DNA of 64,000 bases. Origin: Hymenobacter crusticola (GTDB lineage Bacteria > Bacteroidota > Bacteroidia > Cytophagales > Hymenobacteraceae). Each line of letters starts with the position of its first letter. Within the stretch, counting starts at the first letter, position 1. The notes below the pieces were generated by a model. The model did no database searches. It was not told where the DNA came from and worked only from the letters and a program-made list of their open reading frames with translations. Positions 12,201 to 20,040 of the stretch are shown here, one piece after another. The stretch spans positions 372,001 through 436,000 of the forward strand of contig NZ_MTSE01000003.1 in the NCBI RefSeq assembly GCF_002154225.1, written 5' to 3'. The position numbers were made by a program, and so were the translations under genes.

Positions 12201-14204
12201 GGCTTGCCGCCGCCTTTTCAGGGCCGCCCGAATCTGGTTGAAGCGGGCATACACCGTGGAAATGTTGTCGATGATGGCCGTGGTTTGGGTTGGGTCGGGG
12301 ATGGGCAAGTTGCTCACGACCTCAATCAGCAGCTCCAACTCCAGCGCTACGGCGGCAGTTTCCTGCTCGCGTTGGTCGGCTTCCACCGTTTTCTGCACTT
12401 GCTCCACGCTGTCGGCAATGGCCTGCACGCGCTGGCTGTAAGGCGCAAGCGCGTCGGGCTTTAGCAGAAACTCCACCGTTTGGGTGGCTACCTCTTTGCT
12501 GAGCGTATCGAGCGAGGCGGCGTGCTGCTCCACGGCGGGCAGTTCCACGTAGCGCAGCTCCTTCAAGGAAATTACTTGCCCGCGGACTGCACGCAGCTCG
12601 CCCAGTAGTTGCACAAACTCCGTGACGGTATCGGGCGCGGCCCGGCGAATATGGGCCGTCAGCTCATCGGCTTTTTGGAAAACTTCCTGGGTTTGCTGAG
12701 CCGTGTTTTTGCGAATGCGCTGCACCTTCTCAAACTCCTCCACGGCCGCCGTGGCCGTCTGGCGGATTTCGCTCAGCGGCTCAGCTAGGTTTTGGGCCGC
12801 TGACTCGCGCAGCCAGTGGTACGCATCCGTGAGGGCAGTTGTTTGGCGGATGAGGTCGAGGTAGAGCCCGGCGTAGGAGTCGTCTTTGCTGGTGAGTGTT
12901 AGCACCTCCTGCACCTCACTCATGGCCCGCACAATCTCCTTGTTGCCTAGCTTATACAGGTACGAATCGGACGTGACCGGCAGCTCAAAATCGGGGGCGG
13001 TGTAGGGCGTCTGCCAGATCTGGACGGCGTGGTGCTTCTTGGGCTCATCGTCGGCGCGGAAGTAGCACAGCTCCCCGTTTTCAAACAGCGCGTAGCCGTG
13101 GCACACAATCGGGTTGTCGACGCGCTGGGCAATGCGGTTGTAACTCAGCAGCAGGTACGTGCCGGCTTCCTTCTGGTAGAAGACGTAAAGGAAATCTTCT
13201 CCGTTGGGCGAAGCGAGGCGCTTCTCAAACAGCATGTCGCGCAGAGCATTGTCGAAGAGCTTGTTGTCGCCCGTTTGCAGGTAAAAGCCGTGGGGAAAGA
13301 TGATGCCCTGCCCGTCGGGCAGCAGCACGCACGCCTCCGCCAGCGCATCGAGGCGCTGGGCCGTTTTGAGCTTGTAGTTGAAAATAAAGTAGCGGTACTG
13401 CTGCTCTTGGTACGGCCGAATCTTGAGCAGAATGAGGTTGCCAACAACCGCATAGTAGATTTCTGAGTCGTCGAGCGACTGATCTTTGTCGTCGACAGGC
13501 TCAGCCAAAATACCTTGCCCGGTAGTGGTGTTGTCCTCAACTTTGATGGTCAGGTCGCCGCCGATGGTTTCCACGAACACCTTGTCTTCGATGCTGATGT
13601 GGGGGTGCTTGCCGCCGCGCTGCATGTCACGCGTGGCGCGCTTCCACTGAAATTCGTGCTGGGGCGGGAAGGTGTACTCATGGTCGGAGCGGTTGTCGAG
13701 ATAGGTAAGCTGGTCGCCCTGCACGAGCCACTTAAACGTCTTCACGTCGGTGCTGCTCTTGCCCACCCGAAACACCATGAACAGGTGCGCGCCAATGACG
13801 GCAAACTTCACAAACTGCGTGTTCTTGTAGTAGCGGTACAGATTGCGAAACTCCTCCAAGAACTGCGGGTGTTGCAACAGCTCTAGCCCGAGCGGCCGAA
13901 AGTCATGTTCCTGGTACTCGTACACCCCAAACACGTCGGCTAGGTCCGGCTCTGCCTTCAACCCGAGCACCACGTTGTACCCAAAGATGAACCGTTGCCC
14001 CACCGGCACCATATCCCAGGGCACACAGTTGTTTTCGGTGGTAATGCGGCCCGTACCGATCAGACGCGTATCGACGGCCCCAAACACCTGCTTACGTTCC
14101 TGATTAAGAATATCCAAGCGCTGACGCAAGTCGGTACTACTCTTGACCAGACGGTTGCGCAGGATTTCGTAGGTGCCGGTTTCGAGTTGGGTAGTTTGTT
14201 CCAT
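9276..14204 (-). CDS. Giant AAA+ ATPase of a flotillin/PspA operon
   Basis: This 1642-residue protein is usually annotated only as a DNA-repair ATPase. Residues about 60-430 are rich in short aromatic beta-strands and may form a beta-propeller-like region. Residues about 470-880 are largely helical coiled coil. The AAA+ module is near the C-terminus, with Walker A PPGYGKTT (about 1288) and Walker B MIYLDDIQ (about 1350), followed by a sensor-like segment ending DMLANRADIYNLGD. There is no signal peptide or membrane segment, so it should be cytoplasmic. It is the last gene of a leftward operon with flotillin, a YqiJ-like protein, PspA and a YbjN-like protein. From that company I infer a role in membrane remodelling or repair, perhaps remodelling PspA assemblies, rather than DNA repair. 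The exact function is unknown. Confidence 0.75.
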   Translation of the reverse strand: MEQTTQLETGTYEILRNRLVKSSTDLRQRLDILNQERKQVFGAVDTRLIGTGRITTENNCVPWDMVPVGQRFIFGYNVVLGLKAEPDLADVFGVYEYQEHDFRPLGLELLQHPQFLEEFRNLYRYYKNTQFVKFAVIGAHLFMVFRVGKSSTDVKTFKWLVQGDQLTYLDNRSDHEYTFPPQHEFQWKRATRDMQRGGKHPHISIEDKVFVETIGGDLTIKVEDNTTTGQGILAEPVDDKDQSLDDSEIYYAVVGNLILLKIRPYQEQQYRYFIFNYKLKTAQRLDALAEACVLLPDGQGIIFPHGFYLQTGDNKLFDNALRDMLFEKRLASPNGEDFLYVFYQKEAGTYLLLSYNRIAQRVDNPIVCHGYALFENGELCYFRADDEPKKHHAVQIWQTPYTAPDFELPVTSDSYLYKLGNKEIVRAMSEVQEVLTLTSKDDSYAGLYLDLIRQTTALTDAYHWLRESAAQNLAEPLSEIRQTATAAVEEFEKVQRIRKNTAQQTQEVFQKADELTAHIRRAAPDTVTEFVQLLGELRAVRGQVISLKELRYVELPAVEQHAASLDTLSKEVATQTVEFLLKPDALAPYSQRVQAIADSVEQVQKTVEADQREQETAAVALELELLIEVVSNLPIPDPTQTTAIIDNISTVYARFNQIRAALKRRRQALAGTEAQAEFTAQLKLLEQALTNYLDLADTPAKCDEYLTKLMVQLEELEGKFPDFDQFLSQLTSRREQVVEAFEAKKVALIAARNQRATALLQSAERLLKAVQSRVSRLESVADINGYFAADVMVEKVRQTAQELLNLGDSVKADDVQSRLKTVREDAVRQLRDRADLFADGGQTIRFGPHAFTVNTQPLDLTIVLRDGDLHFHLTGTNFFQKVDNPAVLAARGVWEQTAVSENQEVYRAEYLAWRILQAAQHPAPADLDAGRPAVLSISDLAHLSQAELLAYVQQFMAPRYQEGYLKGVHDHDAALLLAALVRLTRSADLLRYPADTRAAASLFWLRFADPDQRTHWERQLRGIGVLLQVFPESQEFDALKAELQAAVESFAQATGLFTLGQVLEAGDYLFHELTHTGNFIIAAEAAELYQQFQKSLQGRQATELFQQSVVGLQDQPAAQLLLIRQWLQAYLRQAPAATTLADFCNECAVLLLTNTYEAARVVHTPLRETLTGLQGTHPRIATNNENPAAVSEYHLNFPDFRRRLLHYDQSTVPQFEAFQELKKQMLAQAAADLRLEDFRPRVLTSFVRNRLIDQVYLPLIGANLAKQIGTAGEGKRTDLMGLLLLISPPGYGKTTLLEYVANRLGLIFMKINGPAIGHAVTSVDPAQAPNAGARQELEKLNLAFEMGDNVMIYLDDIQHCHPEFLQKFISLCDAQRKIEGVYQGRARTYDFRGRKVCVVMAGNPYTESGEVFRIPDMLANRADIYNLGDILTAGSEEAFRLSYLENALTSNTALARLATQSPQDVPALIRLAETGQADGLSFEGNHAPEELNEYVAVLQKLVRLRDVVARVNAAYIASAAQADAYRTEPPFKLQGSYRNMNKLAEKVRPVMNAQEIEQLLASHYEGEAQTLTSATEANLLKLRELLGWLTPAEENRWQEIKTTFRENLRNSGAGQLLQMLDKLESIAGGLSGIREALKGERK

Positions 14205-14224
14205 ATAAGCAGCCCGAGCATTCG

Positions 14225-14290
14225 CTAGAGCTATGACTAGAAACTAGTTCCTCTCCTCAGATGAGGAGGGGCTAGGGGTGGTTGATAATG
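14225..14290 (-). repeat. Palindromic repeat, copy A (overlaps DUF559 gene end)
   Basis: The core is a hairpin with arms CTCTCCTCA and TGAGGAGGG around GA, one mismatch away from copies B and C. It is preceded by CTAG-rich words and followed by GGGGTGGTTGA. The DUF559 stop codon and about the last 13 codons (STTPSPSSSEERN) lie inside this repeat. Confidence 0.8.
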
Positions 14291-14666
14291 GCCGAACGAT
14301 ACAATGAAAAGTCGCCTCAATAGCTGCCAGGATGCTGTTGATATCCTGTAGCACGAGTTTGTTTTCAAACCGTAGCACTTGAAAACCTAGCTTTTGCAGG
14401 TCAGCATCCCGCTCCGCATCCTGCGCCTCGCCACTGGCTGTAAAATGCCCAGCACCATCTAACTCGATTACCAGCTTTTCCGCCGAGCAGTAAAAATCCA
14501 CGATATATGGCCCAATGCCATGCTGGCGCCGAAACTTGCGACCGGCTAACTGACCGCGCTGTAACGCTTTCCAAAGTAGTGCTTCAGCAGGAGTGAGGTT
14601 GCTGCGGAGTGTGCGGCGAGTTTCTTTCTGATAGCCTAGGTTATGGATATGAGCAGTATTGGCCAC
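14244..14666 (-). CDS. DUF559 endonuclease-like protein
   Basis: The 140-residue protein matches the DUF559 family, which belongs to the PD-(D/E)XK/Vsr-like nuclease fold. Family marks are LRSNLTPAEALLW near the start, FRRQHGIGPYIVDFYC (with the conserved Asp), LVIELDGAGH (with Glu and Asp), and a C-terminal block GFQVLRFENK. It uses a GTG start. It sits between flotillin and the AAA+ ATPase in the same direction, but it does not fit that system and is bracketed by palindromic repeats on both sides. Its C-terminal tail is encoded by one of them. I therefore infer an inserted unit. Catalytic activity is likely from the conserved residues but unproven, and its role, whether in repair, in a selfish element or as domesticated DNA, is unknown. 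Confidence 0.85.
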   Translation of the reverse strand: MANTAHIHNLGYQKETRRTLRSNLTPAEALLWKALQRGQLAGRKFRRQHGIGPYIVDFYCSAEKLVIELDGAGHFTASGEAQDAERDADLQKLGFQVLRFENKLVLQDINSILAAIEATFHCIVRPLSTTPSPSSSEERN

Positions 14667-14680
14667 AGTAGTATAGTGTT

Positions 14681-14735
14681 AGAGCTAGTTCCCCTCCTCA
14701 GATGAGGAGGGGTTAGAGGTGGTTGAAACACTAGA
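14681..14735 (-). repeat. Palindromic repeat, copy B
   Basis: It contains CTAGTTCCCCTCCTCA, GA, TGAGGAGGGG and then GTGGTTGA, in the same orientation as copy A. The ten-base stem is perfect. It lies directly upstream of the DUF559 start codon. Short CTAG-containing words (ACTAGAACTAAAAACTAGAG) follow it. Confidence 0.85.
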
Positions 14736-14772
14736 ACTAAAAACTAGAGTTAGTAGGTCGTTCAGATGCGTG

Positions 14773-14830
14773 GGTCAACCACCCCCAACCCCTCCTCATC
14801 TGAGGAGGGGAACTAGTTTTCTAGCTCTAG
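14773..14830 (+). repeat. Palindromic repeat, copy C (inverted)
   Basis: This is the reverse complement of copies A and B: TCAACCACCC, then CCCCTCCTCA, TC, TGAGGAGGGG, then AACTAG. It lies just beyond the flotillin stop codon. Together B and C form a long inverted repeat that could fold and separate flotillin from downstream transcription. Confidence 0.85.
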
Positions 14831-14845
14831 CCAGGATAGTTAACC

Positions 14846-17020
14846 TTATTTCAGCTCCAGCATCTTCGCGGGCTTGTCGCTGATGCCTAGGGCGGTGGCA
14901 GTGCTGGCTAGCTGCGTGATGGTGCTGCGGGTGGCGTCGTCGCTAGCTTTGTTCATCATTTTCAGCAGCAAGGCCGAGACGCTGAGGTTTTTGACTTCCT
15001 CGCTGCTGAGGCCGAACTGATCCACGAAGCGGCGCAGGTTGGTTTTGAAGTCACCCCCGCCGTTGCCGTCGAGCGAGAAGAAGGCGTCCTTCACGGTACC
15101 GAGCACCTCGGAGTTGTGCACGGTGCGGTCCACCATCTTGCCCTTGGTAATCGAGCCGATGATCTGGTCGAAGAACATCGTTTCGCCACCCACAATGTCA
15201 ATTTTGGCGGCTTTGAGGGCTTCACCAATAACATCGGCTTGCGAGGCGGCAATGTCTTTCTGAATGCTGATTTGGGCCAGCTCCACCGACTTCTCTTTGT
15301 CGAGGCGCAGCTTGAACTCCTCGTGGTCTTTGCCCACGCCGTCGAGCTTCTTCATGGCGTCGGCCTTGGCTTCAATGCCCTTGGCTTCTACCGCAAACTT
15401 CTGCTCCGACACGGCGGCTTCGGCCAAGCCTTTTTTCTGCTCGGCATCGGCGCGGGCCTGAATGATGTCGGCGTCGGCGAGTCCTTTTTCGCGGTTTACT
15501 TTCGCCGCTACCAAACCTAGCTTCTCGTCGGCTTCGGCTTGGGCGCCGGCTTTGGCCTGAATGGCCTGGGCTTCAGCCGCAGCAGTGAGCTGTAGCACGG
15601 TGGCTTGCGTTTCGCCTTCTTTCTGGCGGGCAGTGGCTTTGGCTTGCATCACCTGCGCTTCGGCCAGGCCCACGGCAGCGGCTTTGCTAGCTTCAGCTTC
15701 GGCTAGGGTGCGAATGGCTTGCGCTTTAAATTCGGAAGCAGCTTTTTCCGCTTCGGCATCAATCAGAGCCTGCTTGGCGCGGAACTCAGCGGCTTGCTTT
15801 TCCATGTCGGCATTGCCGACCAAGCTCACCGTGGCAGCCTCGGCCTGCTGCTTGGCCGCCGTAACGGCCACCAGCTTTTCGCGGTCGGCTTGCGCTTGGG
15901 CGCGGGTGTCTTTAATTCTTTCCTCTTCGACCACCGTGGCTTTCTCCACCGTGATTCGCTCCCGAATGATCGTCTGAATATTCTTTTTCTCTTCCTCCAG
16001 CGCCTTCTCTTTCTCGATCTGGGCTAGGGCCACAATTCGCTCCCGCTCGTTGGCTTCGAGAGCTTTGGCCTGCGCAACGCGTTCGGTTTCCACGGCGTCG
16101 GTGCGCTGCTTGTTGCGCTCGGCTACCAGCACTTGCCGGTCGCGGTTCTGCTCGGCAATGCGCACTTCCTCTTCCGTGGCAATGCGCGCTTTTTCCGATT
16201 TGAGGCGTTCTTCCTGCTGTACTTTCTCCGCCTCCGCCAACTCGCGAGCTTTGATGTTGGCAATTTCGCGCTTCTGCTTTTCCTGGTTTTCTATCAGCTG
16301 TTTCTCCAGCTGTAAGATGGTTTCCTGGGCTTCAACGTCTTGCTTCTTAATCGTTTTCTGCTGCTCCCGCTGAATGGAATTGGCCTGAATCTTCTGCTCC
16401 GAAGTAAGGGCAATGATTTTCTTGATGCCTTCGGCGTCCAAGATGTTGTCTTGGTTGAGCGAGGTGAGCGGGGTTTGCTCTAGGTAGTCGATGGCGCAGT
16501 CGTCGAGCACGTAGCCGTTCAAGTCGGTGCCGATGATGCGCAGTATTTCCTGCTTGAATTGCTCGCGCGAATTGTACAACTCAATGAAATCGAAGTGCTT
16601 GCCTACGGTTTTGAGGGCTTCCGAAAACTTCGCGTCGAAGAGATTTTCGAGGGCCGCGGGGTCGGAGGCGCGATGAGCGCCGATGCTCTGGGCCACGTTG
16701 AGCACGTCGTCGTGGGTTTTGTTGACGCGCACGAAGAAGTTCACCTTCACGTCGGCGCGCATATTGTCTTTGCAAACCAAGCCTTCGGAGCCGGCCCGAG
16801 AAATAACGATGGTTTTGAGCTTAATATCCATTACCTCTAGCTTGTGCAGCACCGGCACCACGAAGATGCCGCTAAACGACACTTTGGTATCGCCCATGCC
16901 CGTGCGCACCAGCGCCTCGCCTTGCACGGCTTTTTGGTACATGCGCGCCACAATGGCAATGAAACCTAGTAGGAGGACGGCGAGGATGATAATCACCGCC
17001 AACGATAGTTGTTCTAACAT
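14846..17020 (-). CDS. Flotillin-like SPFH/band-7 membrane protein (YqiK type)
   Basis: The 724-residue protein has an N-terminal membrane anchor (LAVIIILAVLLLGFIAIVA), an SPFH/band-7 domain (about 30-220), then a very long charged coiled coil (about 230-400). An Ala/Glu-rich flotillin repeat region with many AEA and AQA steps runs to about 600, followed by a compact C-terminal domain. Flotillins form oligomeric scaffolds on the inner face of the membrane that organise lipid domains. At over 700 residues it is in the YqiK size class. ATG 17020 is chosen over TTG 17047 because the hydrophobic anchor begins there. The partner gene immediately upstream is YqiJ-like, the classic partner of YqiK. 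Confidence 0.9.
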   Translation of the reverse strand: MLEQLSLAVIIILAVLLLGFIAIVARMYQKAVQGEALVRTGMGDTKVSFSGIFVVPVLHKLEVMDIKLKTIVISRAGSEGLVCKDNMRADVKVNFFVRVNKTHDDVLNVAQSIGAHRASDPAALENLFDAKFSEALKTVGKHFDFIELYNSREQFKQEILRIIGTDLNGYVLDDCAIDYLEQTPLTSLNQDNILDAEGIKKIIALTSEQKIQANSIQREQQKTIKKQDVEAQETILQLEKQLIENQEKQKREIANIKARELAEAEKVQQEERLKSEKARIATEEEVRIAEQNRDRQVLVAERNKQRTDAVETERVAQAKALEANERERIVALAQIEKEKALEEEKKNIQTIIRERITVEKATVVEEERIKDTRAQAQADREKLVAVTAAKQQAEAATVSLVGNADMEKQAAEFRAKQALIDAEAEKAASEFKAQAIRTLAEAEASKAAAVGLAEAQVMQAKATARQKEGETQATVLQLTAAAEAQAIQAKAGAQAEADEKLGLVAAKVNREKGLADADIIQARADAEQKKGLAEAAVSEQKFAVEAKGIEAKADAMKKLDGVGKDHEEFKLRLDKEKSVELAQISIQKDIAASQADVIGEALKAAKIDIVGGETMFFDQIIGSITKGKMVDRTVHNSEVLGTVKDAFFSLDGNGGGDFKTNLRRFVDQFGLSSEEVKNLSVSALLLKMMNKASDDATRSTITQLASTATALGISDKPAKMLELK

Positions 17021-17176
17021 GAAAGTATGGAGTAGGAGTAGAATCAAATGAAGAAATAAAGCAGGGGTAAAAGGCCGTTCTAGGAGCCAACTGACCGTGT
17101 AGAGAAGCTAGGGGCGGCCAGACGGAAAGGCAAGTTTCGGGCCGAGGCTAGCTTTATAGCAAACCGGAGCCAAGGG

Positions 17177-17833
17177 CTAGGCTAGCTCGTAAGGCTCGAT
17201 AAGGTAGCAGCGTTGCTCGGCGTCGTAGTCGATAACTAGGGCCGAGTCGCCTTTGCGCAACTCAGCGGCGGCCGACGCGGCGCGCACGTTTAGTATGAGC
17301 GGGGCGCCATTGAGCAACTTCACACTGGCTTGGCCCAGCCGCTCGCGCGTGGTGGGAAGTAGTACCGTGCACACCTTGCCCAGCGGTTGGGCGCCCGAGT
17401 CGTGGTTCTTCTCTAAGGCATTGAACAGGCGCACAAAAGGCGTAGTCAGCACCTTGGCCAGCAGTAGGCTTCCTGCAAAAAGCGGCACTAACAACAACAG
17501 CCCTGGGAGCAGGGCCGTGTTGCCGAGCGAGTAGTTCAGCAGGATGCTACCCACCCACAGCGGCAGCGCCACAAAGCTGACAAATACCATCAACGGCACG
17601 CGCCCTAGGTTAAAGAAGCCGAGCACATGGTTCAGCCAGGAAACTCCTATACCGTCGGGGCTGGCGGCGTGCCCGTGGTGCGGCCCGTCGAAGTCGTGGC
17701 TGGTGTCGAGGTCGAGACTTTTGAAATCGAGCAGGCCCACAATTACCGTGAGCCAGTAAAGCAGAACAAAAACCAGCAGCCCGGTGGGAAGCAGGTTGGG
17801 AGGTAAAACGGCCGCGCGGAGAAGTTCAGTCAT
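17177..17833 (-). CDS. YqiJ/NfeD-like OB-fold membrane protein
   Basis: The 218-residue protein has three probable membrane helices (about 16-36, 70-95 and 100-122) and a His/Asp-rich segment between the first two. A soluble C-terminal OB-fold resembles YqiJ/DUF1449 proteins (GKVCTVLLP to KGDSALVIDYD). Such proteins pair with flotillins and are thought to help anchor or assemble them. It is 156 bases upstream of the flotillin gene and 75 bases downstream of pspA in the same operon. Confidence 0.8.
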   Translation of the reverse strand: MTELLRAAVLPPNLLPTGLLVFVLLYWLTVIVGLLDFKSLDLDTSHDFDGPHHGHAASPDGIGVSWLNHVLGFFNLGRVPLMVFVSFVALPLWVGSILLNYSLGNTALLPGLLLLVPLFAGSLLLAKVLTTPFVRLFNALEKNHDSGAQPLGKVCTVLLPTTRERLGQASVKLLNGAPLILNVRAASAAAELRKGDSALVIDYDAEQRCYLIEPYELA

Positions 17834-17908
17834 GCGGGAAAGGCGACCAACAAAAAGAAGTGGGGTGTCGGATGCGAGCGACGGTAATGTGGTGTGCTGG
17901 TTATCAAT

Positions 17909-18613
17909 CTATTCCAAGCCTAGCTTGGCTTTGAGGGCTTTCAGTTCATCACTGGCTTTGCCCGAACCTTCTAGGCCGAGTGCCTTGTCAATCTCCTGAT
18001 CGACGCTGCGGTTTTCCTGGGCGATTTGACCGTACGATTCGGCTAGCGCTTCTTCGGCGGCAACCTTCTCCTTCATGCGCTCGAGCAACGCCACCGTGCC
18101 CGACGAATCGATTTGGGCGAGCTGTTGATTGATGGTTTTGGTGGCGGTGCTCACCGTCACGCGGGCTTTCAGGGTTTTCAACTCGTTTTCCCACTGGCTA
18201 ATGGTCTGCTTGAGCTGCTGCACGTTCTGGTCGAGCTGCTGGGCCGTGCCTTCAAACTGCTGCTGCTCAGTGGTAGCGCGGGTGTGGTGCGCTTCGTGTT
18301 GCGTTTTCTTGAGCAGGGCTTCGCCAGCTAGGCGGTCGGCTTCGGCGCTGGCAATTTCCTGGCGCTGAGCTTTCTGAAGCAGCAACACCGCTTTGTTTTC
18401 GTAGTCGAGGGCGCGGGCGTGCTCGGCATCGGCTTGGTTGCGGGCCCGGATAGCTAGGGCTTTTACTTCGGCCAACGCGTGCAGAGCTTTGTCAAGGTCT
18501 TGGCGCAGGTCGCGCAGGCTTTGCTCCGTCATTTTGATCGGGTCTTCGAGCTGGTTGACGGCCGAATGGGCTTCCGCTTGCCCAATCTTGAAGAGGCGGT
18601 TGAAGAGGTTCAT
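17909..18613 (-). CDS. pspA: PspA/IM30-family membrane-stress protein
   Basis: The 234-residue protein is almost wholly alpha-helical coiled coil, starting with the amphipathic helix MNLFNRLFKIGQAEAHSAVN. It continues with the PspA/Vipp1 signature LEDPIKMTEQSLRDLRQDL. PspA proteins belong to the ESCRT-III superfamily. They bind damaged or curved inner membrane and form large assemblies that stop proton leakage. The length agrees with the family (220-250). It lies 57 bases downstream of the YbjN-like gene. Confidence 0.92.
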   Translation of the reverse strand: MNLFNRLFKIGQAEAHSAVNQLEDPIKMTEQSLRDLRQDLDKALHALAEVKALAIRARNQADAEHARALDYENKAVLLLQKAQRQEIASAEADRLAGEALLKKTQHEAHHTRATTEQQQFEGTAQQLDQNVQQLKQTISQWENELKTLKARVTVSTATKTINQQLAQIDSSGTVALLERMKEKVAAEEALAESYGQIAQENRSVDQEIDKALGLEGSGKASDELKALKAKLGLE

Positions 18614-18670
18614 AGCAGGTAGTAGAAATAGCCCGCAGCCGCTGCCCCGAGCCTAGGTGAGAATGACGAA

Positions 18671-19069
18671 TTAACCTTTGGAAAACTGAATGAGCTCGTC
18701 GCTGAACTCGCTAAGCAAAAGCGCCAAGGAATTGATTACGGCCTCCAATTCGGGCCGGTCGAGGTGCTCTAGCTGCAGTGTGTCGCGGAAGATGACTTTG
18801 CGGCCCGTTTCATCAAGTGCGAAAGCCCCGTGAATGATGTCGCGGTTCTTCTGAAGCAAACGCTGGTACACCTCGCAGCTAGGCTCCGGCAGGTCCAGTA
18901 AATACTGCTCCATGATCAGCAGCGGGTCGCCGCACCCTAGCACCAGATGGTCAATGCCGAGCTCCGGCTTGCTCACTACCAGCACGTTGTTGGCCGCATC
19001 CACACGGCGGATATCAAAATCTAGTTCGAGTAAATAGGTCTGGATTGTAGTAAAGTAGGATGTGGCCAT
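18671..19069 (-). CDS. YbjN/CesT-fold small protein heading the PspA operon
   Basis: The 132-residue protein has no signal peptide or membrane segment. The alternating pattern (YFTTIQTYLLELDFDIRRVD, then NNVLVVSKPELGIDHLVLGC, then ALDETGRKVIFRDTLQLE) and the C-terminal helix resemble the YbjN/type-III-chaperone-like fold. YjfI-type proteins beside PspA homologues have a similar size. I infer an adaptor or regulator of PspA, not an enzyme. ATG 19069 is preferred to TTG 19090. Confidence 0.6.
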   Translation of the reverse strand: MATSYFTTIQTYLLELDFDIRRVDAANNVLVVSKPELGIDHLVLGCGDPLLIMEQYLLDLPEPSCEVYQRLLQKNRDIIHGAFALDETGRKVIFRDTLQLEHLDRPELEAVINSLALLLSEFSDELIQFSKG

Positions 19070-19125
19070 ACTATAGAAGCGAAGAAACAACGCTGAAAAA
19101 CATTGTGAAGAGAGCGTTTGGGTAG

Positions 19126-19225
19126 TTGCTCAAAAAAATAGCGGCCGTCAAAAAATGATCTGTATTTATCCTGTAGATTTGCTCTACAAGAGTAAGTAAA
19201 AACTATATATGCTCAAAGCTTGAGC
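19126..19225. promoter_or_regulatory. Divergent promoter and operator cluster
   Basis: A TAnnTTTG element (TAGATTTG, 19174-19181) points toward the XRE gene. Around it are three related words: TTGCTCAA (from about 19134), the imperfect palindrome TTGCTCTACAAGAGTAA (19179-19195) and the perfect palindrome GCTCAA-AGC-TTGAGC (19211-19225). The repetition in a 173-base divergent gap fits binding sites for the adjacent XRE regulator, which may control both its own gene and the PspA operon. Confidence 0.5.
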
Positions 19226-19242
19226 GAAAAATAATCTGCACG

Positions 19243-20028
19243 ATGTCGTTTGTCGGTAAAAACATTCGTAAGATAAGAACGGTGAAAAAGCTTAGCCAGG
19301 CGGCATTTGCGGAGCTTTTTGGCCTGGCTAGACCTAGCGTAGGTGCTTACGAAGAAGGCCGTTCGGAACCCAAGATGGAGACGCTAATTCAGATTGCTCA
19401 TCATTTTGGCTTGTCTGTAGACTTGCTCATAACAAAAGAGCTGACCGTAAATGAGCTGTATCACTTCGACATATTCAAACAGCCTGAGCAACCGGCGGAG
19501 GTACCGGTTGTCGCGGCCCCTGTGCTGCCGGCGCCGCAATTGATTTCTACGCTCTTCGTGCCGGCCGACCGGCGCATGGAATACGTCGTGCACCACCATG
19601 ACTCGGCCTTTCTTAGCACGTTGCCGGTGCTGACGTTTCCGCGCCAACTCGGGCCGAGCACGCGCGCTTTCGAGATTGTGGGCGCCGAAATGCAGCATCA
19701 GCAGCAAGGCTTGCGTCACCAAGACGTTGTGCTGTGCCAGGGCGTGGATAGTGCCGCCCCTAGCTTGCGGGTGCACCGGGTATACGCCTTCGTGACGCAG
19801 CGGGGCTTGTTGGTGCGGCGGCTGTCCCAGCGCCTTTCCGACAAGGTGCTGAAGCTGCGCGCCGATAACCCCGACTACGGCAGCGAGGAGTTTGCCTTGG
19901 AGCAGGCTCTCGAAATTTGGGAGGTGAAAGCCAACTTCACCACGCACCTGCGGCCGCCCTCGACCATTGAGGAGCGCGTAAATCGCCTGGAGCGGCAGGT
20001 GGAAGAGTTGTTAGCTAGGTTAGGTTAG
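19243..20028 (+). CDS. XRE-family regulator with S24-like domain lacking the catalytic serine
   Basis: The 261-residue protein has an N-terminal helix-turn-helix (about 5-62; LSQAAFAELFGLARPSVGAYEEG) and a Pro-rich linker. A C-terminal region from about 120 to 205 resembles the LexA/CI S24 domain. Where active S24 domains have GDSM, this one has IVGAEM, so the nucleophilic serine is missing and self-cleavage is unlikely. A short coiled coil ends the protein (VNRLERQVEELLARLG). It is divergent from the PspA/flotillin operon, with repeated palindromes between them, so it is the best candidate regulator of that operon. What it senses is unknown. Confidence 0.8.
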   Translation: MSFVGKNIRKIRTVKKLSQAAFAELFGLARPSVGAYEEGRSEPKMETLIQIAHHFGLSVDLLITKELTVNELYHFDIFKQPEQPAEVPVVAAPVLPAPQLISTLFVPADRRMEYVVHHHDSAFLSTLPVLTFPRQLGPSTRAFEIVGAEMQHQQQGLRHQDVVLCQGVDSAAPSLRVHRVYAFVTQRGLLVRRLSQRLSDKVLKLRADNPDYGSEEFALEQALEIWEVKANFTTHLRPPSTIEERVNRLERQVEELLARLG

Positions 20029-20040
20029 GCAAGATTTTAC

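Noticed and set aside
14225..14830. Insertion sequence around the DUF559 gene
   Set aside because: No transposase is encoded and no target-site duplication is evident, so it is described as a repeat-bounded nuclease gene only.
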